Positions 21,301 through 32,300 of a stretch of 64,000 nucleotides of DNA are shown piece by piece; position 1 is the stretch's first letter; each line of letters starts with the position of its first letter. Location of the stretch: positions 7,162,922 to 7,226,921 of the forward strand of contig CM032662.1 in the NCBI GenBank assembly GCA_019095985.1. Reading direction: 5' to 3'. The notes under the pieces were generated by a model, which was not told where the DNA came from, ran no database searches, and was given only the letters and a program-made list of their open reading frames with translations. Position numbers and translations under genes: made by a program. Source of the DNA: Streblospio benedicti (Eukaryota > Annelida > Polychaeta > Spionida > Spionidae).

Positions 21301-24300
21301 CTTCAATGTCATTTTGTACCATTACAATTATGATGCGACCCTGCATTAATAGCAATTTAGGTTACTGGAGTAGTTGTACACATTGCAATAATTAAAAAGA
21401 ATACATATCAATACTTGCCACTTTTTTGACATACATGTAATATTATTATTTGGTTTGACAATGGCATTATGTGAAGTAGAATTTCTAAACGATAATCCAA
21501 CAACCTTTTCACTTAAAAACCTTGGTTAAATAGTAATATTGAAAAATTAAAATGTGAATTAATTTGTTTATGTGACTGTTGTTTTCTCAATTTTAATTTT
21601 ATAGTTAATACATGTATTTGGTTGTATAGCTATAATAAAGCATTTAAGATTCTTAAAATAAGTGTTCTTTAATTGTCACTCAAAAATGCATAGGCACAAT
21701 ATCACATCTGTAAAATTAGTCCCATGTAATTGCCTTCACTCCAAAATTTTGTAAGCATCCACAACATCTGAAATTCACAGTTTTGAGCAGTAGGTAAAAA
21801 TGGCAGATCTACAGGATGATAATTTCCAGAAATTATTACTTTCACTGTCATTAATACAATTATTTATATATTCCATATATCTAGTATGAATGATAATATC
21901 CGGATGTAAATCCTAAATAAATATACTTTACTTTTTACAAACATACTATTTTCAAATTTATAACCACCGCCATATGATACTACAATATTACCAGCTTAAG
22001 GGTACTGTGAACTCTTTAAGGGAAAAATATTCTATTTTCAGCTTTTTAATATTTATTATACTTTAAACTATGAAGAACAAACATGTTTTGAAATGAACCT
22101 TTTATCTTCAATAGTTTTCCCATTACAACCCATTTTGTAAAGATCAAGCTGGAGTGAAAAACAATGACTCATTCTTTGCAGGATTATAAGGTTATATGGG
22201 CTAAAAATCAAATTTTTACATTTTCAATGTTTTGTATGCTATAAATGATAAAGAACAACATCTTTTTAAAATGAACCTTTTATCATCAATAGTTTTTCTT
22301 ATATGATACATTTTATAGACATCAATTACTATCAATGTATATTGATTGGCCATGTTTAAAGCCCATTTTCTCAAAACTAAGTTTGCATAGTGGATGAATT
22401 TTTCTTTTGTTATTTCTCCTTAACCATGAAATCAAATGTTCACAAACGTGTATATATTTGAAGATATATGCATTCTGAAGAAAACCTTACTAGGGATTTT
22501 GATTTTTTTATTTCGTTGATGAATTATGAACGTTTTTGTATTGATTTGCAAGAAAATTCGGAAAATAGGTGGTTTTAAAACTTAAAATGCATGTAAAATG
22601 ATAAATAGGAAAAATATAAAAAATTTGTTGCAAGGTTTTCTAGATAAATATACAAATTTTGTAACTGAATAGTGATTTTGGTCATTTCGATGTTTTACTA
22701 TCAGTTATATGCTTCACAGGCAAAGTTGTCATTTTTTCATTAATTGCTTTATAATTTTTTTTTCATCAATCTATACAATTCAAAACATGGTGTGTCATTA
22801 GATTAGATAATTATCTACAAAATAAGGTGTAATTTGTAAGAATTGAAGCAATAATGAGTGAGAAAATCAAAGTTTAATGAAATCCTAAGAAATGAGTTCA
22901 CAGTCCCCTTAAATACTAGAAGCACCTCAGAATTACTGAAGCGTAGCATGCATGACATGTAACAATATTGACAGCAATATGGACCTACATGGAGTTTGAA
23001 AATATATGCACTTTCCTATAACCTTTTTCATTTCTTAGTTTCTGGTCATGTGATACCTCAATGATACCTTTTCAAATATGGTTTTGGATAATTGTTGGAG
23101 CAAATAGTGTTTGAGCTACGTGGGAAAATGATATTCGCAAACTAAAAATAGCAGCCGACAATGTTCAATTTTTTTATGTTGGACCTGAATCATTTTTTCA
23201 AGTTTCAAATCGTGTGATACATCATTAAAAGCCCCTACTTTTAAAGATATGAATGAAACAATATTTGGAGAAAAAAACAGTAGCTTCCTTGTCACCCATG
23301 CAGTTCGTTTTTTATATCCAGGAGTTGCTTGACAAATGATAGCTCATTTGAAAGCTCCCAATGAGCCCTTTTAAAACGTGTTTCTGGATATTTTTTTAAA
23401 CAAGTACTTTTTGAGCTACACACCAAGACAATATTCGCAAACCAAAAATGCAGCTAACAATGTCGGACCAGAACCAGTTTTAAGCTTTTCAAATCTGGTG
23501 ACGCATAACTTGAAAGCCCTTAAGTAGCACTTTCCAAAGCTGATTTCAGAAAAATATTGAGCAAGTACTTTTCAAGATATAAATGAAACAAAATTTTGGG
23601 AAAAATCCCTGTTGTTTACCATCAGGCACATCAACGTTGTTTCTACGTTAAATCCAACATTGATACCAAGTTACCAACGTTGGATTTAGGTTGGTTTTCC
23701 TGAGTCAGATGGTATAGCCTATCTAAATTCAGGTTGAAATTGTATGGGATCCAGGTTGAAATTGTGTTTGATACAGGTCGAAAATAGGTTGGATTACAGT
23801 CATAATTGGGATGGTGTCCCGGGCATGCAGGCACCCACTAACACAAAGCCCCGTTAGAAGATAGGACAGGTTTTAAAACTGTAATAATCAAGTTAACTCT
23901 CTATTTTTATACATCCATAAATTTGAATGATAGGAGTTTGAACTGTAAGCATTTGCTTGTAATAATAATAATATATTTTTTTACATTTTTAGCATCGTTG
24001 GTGTATACCATTAGTGCCACATCAGTCATAATTAGTCTATTTTGTGAGAAGTTTAACAATTACAGCATTTTGTAAATAGCTGTAATTTTCTTGTCAGTAT
24101 ATATGTCTTAAGCTAAATTATTTCAGGTTTCGTGAAGAATGTAAAAAACTCTTTTGCACAAAATGGTGGAAGCATCAGTCAAGTGAAATCAAGAGAGTGA
24201 TCTCAGTCAAAGGAAAGTTGCAGGATAACGTGCCGACACTCAGTAGCAGAGTATCTAATATGGATGAAAAAGGTGAGTCTAAAACCATGTGCAATGATTC

Positions 24301-24757
24301 TAATGTTAGGTGTACTAATATATCACTGTTATGTGCATTATTTTGTGCACTGATTCTAAGCTTATGTGCACTAATTGTATTTTTATGTACACTGATTCTA
24401 AAGTTATGCGCACTGCCTACAATTTTATGATCACTGCTTACATTTTCTAATTCTGGACACAATTAAAAGATAATACACATGTACTTACCATATTGCAAGT
24501 TTTAAAAGGAAAAATTAGAAATCTTATTAAACTGTATTTGTCCTATGGTTCTAGTAAGTTGTAATATTTCTATAATATTACATTAATGTATACTGTTTAT
24601 AATGTAAGGATCAGTGGGTCACTATTTTTGTAATATTTTAGGCTCTGATCACAATGCTGTATGCGCTGATGGAGAATCCTTTCCTCAACCTTCAAATGAT
24701 ATGGTGAAAGATAATAGTAGCCCAGTAACCGCTAGCAAGGAAAATGATTCTGAGTAA
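18335..24757 (+). CDS. Class A (rhodopsin-type) G-protein coupled receptor, 432 aa, six exons
   Basis: Exons 18,335-18,383, 19,273-19,551, 19,703-20,283, 20,484-20,611, 24,127-24,272 and 24,642-24,757 have GT-AG borders and sum to 1,299 bases (433 codons with the TAA). The N-terminus MDNSSW...NTS...NKT carries three N-glycosylation sequons and no signal peptide. TM1 keeps Asn (SLTNVVAL), loop 1 reads NMRKSHTNVYLAALAIADF with the TM2 Asp, TM3 ends SLDRLIM (DRL for DRY), TM6 has RLP in place of CWxP, and TM7 reads NSCINFFIYWLMSS (Phe for Pro of NPxxY). The NVYLAALAIAD and INFFIY phrases suggest the peptide-receptor group that includes FMRFamide, TRH and GPR139-type receptors; the ligand is unknown. 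No cysteine occurs before TM7, so the usual TM3-ECL2 disulfide is impossible. The tail has a basic KLFCTKWWK stretch, a possible palmitoylation site, and is Ser-rich. Confidence 0.88.
20612..21999. other. Intron 4 of the class A receptor gene, first part
   Basis: The AT-rich intron carries several scattered phrases of the type GATTGGGGTCC...ACCC (near 20,645, 20,811, 20,985 and 21,180), probably pieces of a decayed repeat. No coding exon is seen. The exon 4 and exon 5 phases match, so none is needed. Confidence 0.4.
22000..22908 (+). mobile_element. TTAA-flanked non-autonomous element (family R1), copy b
   Basis: This is the best-preserved copy at 909 bp. TTAA lies on both sides (21,996-21,999 and 22,909-22,912), the left end is GGTACTGTGAACTC and the right end GAGTTCACAGTCCCC. 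It lies in intron 4 of the class A receptor gene. It has no open frame of note and an internal diverged duplication of a ~200-bp segment. The TTAA duplication is the target signature of piggyBac-type transposases. Confidence 0.8.
23060..23830 (+). repeat. Diverged tandem repeat in intron 4
   Basis: Two ~290-bp units (about 23,060-23,325 and 23,345-23,625) share TTTGAGCTAC, ATATTCGCAAAC, AATG...GGACC and AAGATAT...AATGAAACAA in the same order. A short array of GGTTGAAAT-type phrases follows at 23,690-23,800. It is non-coding and of unknown origin. Confidence 0.55.
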
Positions 24758-27700
24758 AATTAACATGATTGGTATTCTTTCTTGTATGAGATACACACTC
24801 ATATGTTGGCTTTTTTCCAATCATAAATTGATAGCATAAACATTGAATATAAGATGTCCCTTCCCTGCTAACTTTACACATCTGTAGAAGGTTTTATCTT
24901 TTAAAAAGAATGCATGTATTATATAATACTGTTGAGTAATAGGTATATCAAACATCATCATGTACAATTTGCACGGCACCGTTTGATTTTATTGTACATG
25001 CAGACGGGTGCATAAAAATGATTGAAGCCTGTCTAAACATACACTCGTATCACTTGCGAATGTAACTAGTATAGACCAATACACTTGGGCTACCGTCATA
25101 AATGAAACAAAAACAGCACAGTTTCCATCGGCACTTTAGTTGCGATTAGACGCAGGATGGGGACAGCATGCCCAGAATATTTATCAGTAGAGGTAGTATA
25201 ATGTACATGAAAAGTTCAAACAGGGACTATGTGAAATCTGGATTAAGGCCGTTTGCTTGAAAACAAAATTTTTGTCAATCATAGTTGGCTCATTTAAACC
25301 CAATGAAAAGGTAATGGAAGCTATGATATTACAGTTTACAAGTGTGACCTATACTCAATTGAAACCATCTCTCTATAATGATGACTATTCATTGCAATCC
25401 AAAACCTTTATCAAGCAAACACAATACACTTTCATTATGAAATCATCTCACTATTGATATAAACTGATTGAATTAGACTTGGTAGTCTTAACTTAGGTTG
25501 AACGGTATCTCTCATATGAGAGTTTAATGGCAAGACTATAATGTTAATTCTTCTTTTAGTATTGTTAGAATTTATTTGACTTTTAGTGAGGTATCTGGGT
25601 TGTTAAGCAGGATATTGATAGATTAAGGATTTACACATACAAATAAAATAATGTTATTTGAAATACATTTAAAGTAAATGTTGTCATCCATTATCATTAC
25701 GTAATCTTTTATATGAATTTGGTTTATTTTCAATGGATAGGAGTATTTCTGGACTTAATTAATATCGTGGTAATACTGTAGTTTTGTTGATAATATAAAT
25801 TTAATGGCATTGCTTTATGATATATTACCTAATGGACAGGTGTATCATATTATGTTTTGGACTTATTTTATATCCTCGTAATACTGTAGATATATTGTAT
25901 ATGTGATTCTATAAAATAAATATTGGTAATAGCTTGACTATGGTTTGTATCTTGTAATTGCTCTAAGCTTACATCACATCTATTTTAGATTTTGGTTTGA
26001 CAAGGAGTGTAACTCGAAAATGTTAACAGTAAAAAATTGATAAATTAAATGTAAATTTTGAGACTTTTTAGATAGACTTTGTGCTAATTACAACAGTAGA
26101 AAAAAACAACTTGCAATTCATCGTATTTATATGAAAAACAACATAACACTATAAAAATGCTTCACAACACCATTTACATAAAATATCAATGTACTTTGCA
26201 CTGCATGATATAGTAACTAGCTAAACCTATTGTTGTAATTATACAGATGGGCCTGGAAAGGTTATTTTAGGCTAGGACTATAATTTTAATTTGTCGGTTA
26301 TTTATCCTTCAATTTTTTAGAATTACACCTTGTTGCGTTCTTCTAAAATTTCTTGACACTCCATGCGCAATCATTGATAATTCATGAACAAAATAACAAA
26401 AAATAAAATTACTGGTAAAGGACTTTTCATGAAAGCATATATTTTCAAATATATCAGCATTTGTAGTGACTAGATTTTACAGTCAAAGAGAAAATTTGTA
26501 CGAAACATTCTTTAACTACAGATTTATGTATATGTACACAAAGTTGGTATTTACTTAAAGGTCTTTAGAGATTGACTGTACTAATAGTTATATCCATAAA
26601 ATGTTTCATAATAGGAAAACTGTTAATGGTAGAATGTTCGTTTCAAAAGAATATGGGTGTTCATAATTTATAGTAAGTTAACATAAAATGTGAAATGAAT
26701 TTTTTGTCCAACATAACCTCATGGTACAGCAAAGATTGAGTGACTATTTAATCCTACATTATGGTGTCCACAAAATGTGTCATAACAGGAAACCTATTGA
26801 TGAATACAAGATGGTGTTCTTTATAGTTTACAGCATAATTAAAAATAATAATTAATAATAATAATTAATTTTTAATGTGTGTTATTGACGTTAAATAAAT
26901 TGTATTAAATAATAATTAATATTATAAAGCTGAAAATTGATTTTTTATGCCTTATAACCTTACTGTAACCTTAAGGCCATAAGATCAATAAAAAAATTAG
27001 AAAGTGAATTACATTTACCCTTGCAGGTCTCTTTGCATGGTTACTTACAATTAATATTATGTTTCGAATTTATTTTACATTTTAATTACAATTAGGAATG
27101 AATATAACATAAAAATTACTTATTGAAATCCAATTATAATGCAATTACAGCGTAAAGGTTGAGAATGCGATTACAGTTTGTTCTCAATGACTATCATAAC
27201 ATGTATTTTCTGTTATATTGATAAAAATAAGGCATTTCCTAATGGGATTGAGTATATATATTGTACATGGATTGTAATTATGTGAAAAAACAAGTCCATT
27301 ACATGTCAACTACATACCAACTACAATTATGATTCAAATACAATTACATCTACCAAAAGATTTACTATTTTTTAATAAATTTGTTTCATCGAAAACCTGG
27401 AAAAGAGTAAGTGATTACAAATGCACACGTGGCAGTTGTGATTGGCCCCTATAGTTTACAAAAGATGTTTTAATTTTACAAATGATCGTTCTATTTTGAA
27501 ACCAACGTGATAATAATCAGATAATGAATATCTCATCTATGCCCCACAGACCAAAAAGTGATAAATTTATAGTGCTGCAAGGGACACATTGACGTATTTA
27601 CTACTATAAAACGAAACAGTCTACATTATGTAATTACTTAACAAAATGCAAACAGATAACAGATATATCGCTGGGCAAAAAGAAAGAAAATATAAAAAGA

Positions 27701-27991
27701 TAGTAACTTTTATCAAATTTTACCTGTGGTTTCTCTATTTTGTTACATAGTAGTATGGAGTTTTTTCAGAAAAGAATGCAAAAATTATTTTAATTGTGAA
27801 CGTTGAGAAAGGTCTGAACATGTGTGGGATGCAGGTAAAAAATGTGTAAGCATGGATGCAGGCAGTAAGACTAAGACAAGAGAGATATTGGATTCTTTGA
27901 CACTTCATAATCCCCATTGCATATGGCAAGATGAATCTGTGTCTTTTTCACCTAACTTCCAATACCATTTCATGTTTCAGATTGTCAGGAC
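24758..27991. other. Intergenic DNA between two convergent receptor sequences in unit B
   Basis: This runs from the class A receptor stop to the antisense relic of the LRR receptor. It matches unit A except for 24,905-25,685 and the absent Penelope-like element. A canonical AATAAA near 25,917 is one possible polyadenylation site. A decayed relative of element R1 covers roughly 26,350-27,000. No gene is seen. Confidence 0.5.
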
Positions 27992-28116
27992 CTATACTTG
28001 GAGAGAAGGTAATCTTGAAGAATTGATGTATTTCAAAAGTTTGGTGAAATAGCTTTTCCTAACCATTGAAAATAATGGATTGATAAAACTATTGATGGGT
28101 AATATAAGAGACAGCA
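27992..28116 (-). pseudogene. 3' relic of the LRR/LDLa receptor gene (unit B)
   Basis: On the minus strand an open stretch encodes LPINSFINPLFSMV, YFTKLLKYI and RLPSLQV before TAG, matching the C-terminus of the intact receptor downstream and keeping the NP pair of TM7. Similarity ends at 28,116, at the same point as in unit A, where the SINE starts. The rest of the gene is absent on this side of the assembly gap. Confidence 0.75.
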
Positions 28117-28205
28117 GGCTGTTTGGGATGATGGAATCATTCTGGTCTCACAATCTTGGGGTCGTGGGTTCGAGTCCCCTCAGGGCCACTTGACATATTC
28201 AAATG
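28117..28205 (+). mobile_element. tRNA-derived SINE (unit B copy), cut by the gap
   Basis: The head is nearly identical to the unit A SINE: TCACAATCTTGGGGTCGTGG, GGTTCGAGTCCC, then AGGGCCACTTGACAT. It runs into the 100-N gap. Confidence 0.65.
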
Positions 28206-28305
28206 NNNNNNNNNNNNNNNNNNNNNNNNNNNNNNNNNNNNNNNNNNNNNNNNNNNNNNNNNNNNNNNNNNNNNNNNNNNNNNNNNNNNNNNNNNNNNNN
28301 NNNNN
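28206..28305. other. Assembly gap, exactly 100 N
   Basis: One hundred consecutive N, a usual placeholder for a gap of unknown size. It falls between unit B's SINE and the flank of the intact LRR receptor gene, so any missing repeat unit would be hidden here. The first ~70 bases after it are a simple ACTTACTATTAA-like repeat. Confidence 0.98.
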
Positions 28306-28379
28306 ATTATTACTTACTATTAAACTTACTATTAAGAATGAACTTAAGAAGAAACTTACTATTAAGAAACTCACGTACA

Positions 28380-29385
28380 AGTTGAAATTTCATTTTGATT
28401 CAATTACAGCCTGAAGTTTGAAAATATTATAGCGAGTTTGTTTCAACTACTATCAAAGATATTATAATAACATGTGTTTTCAGTTAACTTGGTAAAAAAC
28501 ATAAAGCATATCCAAACTTTATTGATTATATGCATTGTATATAGATTGAAAGTATTCTTTAACAGATAACTGAATTAAAAGTCAATTACATTTCAATGAC
28601 AATTATGATTCAATTATAAATACATCATGCATGTAAAGTTTAATTAAAATTACAACACAGCATATTTAATAAGTAAGTCATTTTTTTGTAAAACATGGAA
28701 AAAACTATAATGATTACAATTACACACATTGCAATTGTAATTGACCCCAAGTGTACATGCAATTACAACATTAATAATAATGTTTCAATTTTACATACGA
28801 AAGTCCATTTTCTAAACCAACACAATAATTATACAATGAATAGATACAATGTAGGTAAAATGATTATTTAACGTTGGTTATACCGTAGTCAACATGCATT
28901 ACAAAACAAACATGAAAGTTCAACAGCTTTTTTTTTCTCTCATCCCAGAACGTTCTTAAAAAACTCTCAACAATGCTCGATTTTCAAAATTGATATAATC
29001 TTGTCCAGAAATAGACAGCAGACATAGAAATTTATTCTCAATGTATATGTACTGACATTATACAGAGACTTTAGAATATGGCAAAGCAAATGTAAAAAAG
29101 TATCATCTATCTCACATGCAATGCTTGTTTCATAGAATGATATTACTTACGTATCCCCAAATTCATTCCCCAAACGTGGATCAGCAAATGGTATACTATA
29201 TACATGTGCTCATATTTTCGGCCATTCATCTTGTTGTTGAATATATATACTTGGGGAAAAGAAGAGTAAAATCGAGGGGTCTAGAATTTCTTGACATGTT
29301 ATAAACACCATTACATATTGCAAAATGACCACAGGTCTTTTTTAGCTGACTCTCAACACATTTTCATACTTCGCACCGTCCACAC
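28380..29385 (-). other. 3' flank of the intact LRR receptor, diverged homologue of units A and B
   Basis: This stretch aligns in order, but at clearly lower identity, with 16,030-16,880 in A and 27,120-27,990 in B (for example CAATTATGATTCAA and CATGCAATTACAAC-type phrases). It is the parental 3' flank of the LRR receptor gene. A minus-strand AATAAA at 29,031-29,036 lies about 350 bases after the stop and may serve as its polyadenylation signal. Confidence 0.6.
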
Positions 29386-32300
29386 CTATAGTTGGATAGA
29401 AGGCAGTCTAAGAAAGCTCATATATTTTGTCAGTTTTTCCTTTATAGGTTTAAGTTTGTTGAAATAGTTTCTACTAACTATTGATAATAATGGGTTGATA
29501 AGACTATTAATGGGTAATATAAGAGGCAGCACTGTTGTCTCAAATACATCTGATCTTTCCAATGTCATAGGCAATGAAGACAGTTGAAAAACAAGATTGG
29601 TAAGTATCAAAGATAATAAACATAAATTTGAGAGTACAGTTGCACTGAGAATGATAATACCTTTGCGTTGAGACTTTGATTTCTTCCGTTGCAATAACCG
29701 GTTCATAAGAACATTAGTAATTGCTACTTGGCAGAAACACAGCACTGTGAAATAGATAGAATGATTTAAGAAGTACCCTGCCGCATAATACACATTAAAC
29801 GCAGATCCTAATCCTATGCAAGTTGACGACTTCATACGACTAGGGTAGACTACGATCGAAAGCATAGGTAAGATCAAAGAATATACATGATTGACGACTA
29901 CCAAGAGAACCACCAGCCACAAGGTCATCCCCTGACGTTTGTACGTGTTTTTGACAAGGCAGAAGAAACGGTCCAATGAAATCAACATAGATGTTGTTGA
30001 AGAGAGTCCAATGGAGTACATGATGATCATTGCTGCGGATTTGCACATGACAGAATGCTTCCAGTAGACTTCGGGATTGTGGTCTTGCCATACGGCTGTT
30101 CCAGCGACCATGATCAGGCAGTAGATACCTACCAAGAGATCTGCAGTACAAAGGCTAGCCTCTAGAATTTTGATGGTGAGTAGTTGTTGCTTGTTGTTTC
30201 TACTATTTTGTCGCCTCCTTTCAAATAAAGACAAGAACACTGTCATATTTAGAGACAAGTTCAATATCATATAGATGCCAACAAAACCCATTATCCATGA
30301 AGAGAGTATTGTCGAAGACCTTGTAATCACGTGTAAATTTTTATGGATACACTCCATGGTTTTAATCAAATTACATATTTCTTTATCTTCAACGTAGACC
30401 AGTTGTAACTTCCTGCTAAAACTAAAGAAATCAAAAGATATCTGCTCTGGTAAAATTGAATTCAATGATACATCTAATACTTCCAACTTTACTAAATTTA
30501 TGAAGTGGTCTCTACGTAAATATTGAAGATTGTTATTTGATATATCTAGATGTGTTAGATTGTGAAGACCAAGAAATGCATTCCTTTCTAACGACACAAC
30601 GGAATTGTTATGTAAAGTTAACCTTGTTAGACTGACCAACCCCATGAACAACATTTCTGGTACTGTCTCTAGCTTGCTATCCTTAACTATAAGAAGAATA
30701 ATATATTTTAAAGACTGCAAACTCCCATGAGCATCAACATGTTCAAAGTCTACATTGTGTACCACTAGAGACCGCATATATGGGCTTGCAGATGCTGGAA
30801 TGTCACCACTACAGACAAAGGAAAAGCCCAAACATTCACACGAAAGAGGACACTTGCCAAAGAAAACCATGAGCTCATCATCCATCTGCAAAGGACACTC
30901 AACATTACCGTCTCCGAGAAGATTGTAATTGACAAACCTATGTTCTTTAGGACATCTAAATGAGGGAGAAATGGAGATTTCATCACAAGGTAACATCTCA
31001 TCTTCACCATCTATACAATCATAGTGACCATCACAAAGTTGATGGAGAGGCAATGGTCGAACACTGGCATAGCAACTGAACCGATATGTCCTACATGTCA
31101 GAACAACTTCGTGCCTTTGCCCCCGACAGAAATCTACATGATTATGGACTCCAAATCGTAGAAGATCTTTGAAAACAGTACACGACTTGTAGGTACATAG
31201 TTCTCGGCTTTCGTCAGAGCCATCCGCACAATTGTCATAGCAATCACAGATTTGTGACGATGGTATGCAGCTCCCAGATGAGCACTTGAAGTAATGTTTA
31301 GGACACTTACATCCCCTTGAATACTGTGTTTCACGGCCACCAGTAAGCAAACAGGTGTTCATGCAACCCACCTCATCTGCACCGTCAGGGCAGTCCCTCA
31401 AACCATCACACACATGATGAGATAAAATGTGAGTTCTGTCATAGCACTGGAACAGCTGCGTCAATATGAAATCTATTTCGGGACACCATTCCTTTGCCAG
31501 TGCAAGTGTAGATGTGCTATAATTAGAGCAATGTTGTCGCCAGCCATTTCTGTCATCAAAATTTGTTGGACAAATGCACAAGTCCATGAGAAGTTGTTCT
31601 TTCATGCTGGTGCCATTATGACCTCTGCCGTGGATAGATACCTCAGATTGGTTATTTTTCTTTATTGATTTGAGACAAACTATGCCAATATTGCTTAACA
31701 CTTTATGACAAGGAATGAGAAAAACTCCAGGCGTTATTGTGGAAATATGTTCCATTTTTGCCATCTTCATTGACATTATACCGCAGAGGTCATCGCTGTG
31801 GTGTTGTGTTTCACCGTTACATAGAATGTTTTCATTAATATTTATAAGTTCCTCAAGGTCAGCGAATGGGATGTCAAACGGGTTAATACAACTATTTCTG
31901 TGACAAACAGTATCTTCAAAGTATTGGAGGTACATTTTAAACGACTGAAATCCTTTGCAAGTCCAAATGCTCTCCAACTTATTAAGGTAAGACAATTTGA
32001 AATCAACTACAAAACCTAAGGTTGATTGAAGTTTCATATATGGGTCTATCAAATCTCGTGATTGGTGCATCTTGAGAAGAAGAGATGTATACAAATGAAC
32101 ATAGTAATTTGTGGAGATAAGGTCCCATCTTTCTCCGTATGCCCTGCATTTTTGAAGAGCCTGGCTGCCAGAAATGTTGGAAGGGCCAAGAACCATGATG
32201 TCCTCAAGTAAAAAGTCATTAAAAATGTAAGCTTGTTTATCGTGTGAATAAACGCCAATATAATGCTCCCAAAATGAATCATAATCTTGACGATGATTAT

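Larger units (their letters stand above)
17535..28116 (+). repeat. Tandem duplication unit B
   Basis: This is the downstream, more complete copy of the locus described for unit A. It holds the full class A receptor gene, a TTAA element (22,000-22,908) in intron 4, and the antisense 3' relic of the LRR receptor at its end. A stretch of ~0.75 kb (about 24,905-25,685) has no counterpart in A. Matching non-coding stretches of A and B look clearly more than 85% alike by eye, so the duplication is not ancient. Confidence 0.8.

Noticed and set aside
28180-28414. Open frames spanning the run of N
   Set aside because: They are artefacts of translating an assembly gap.
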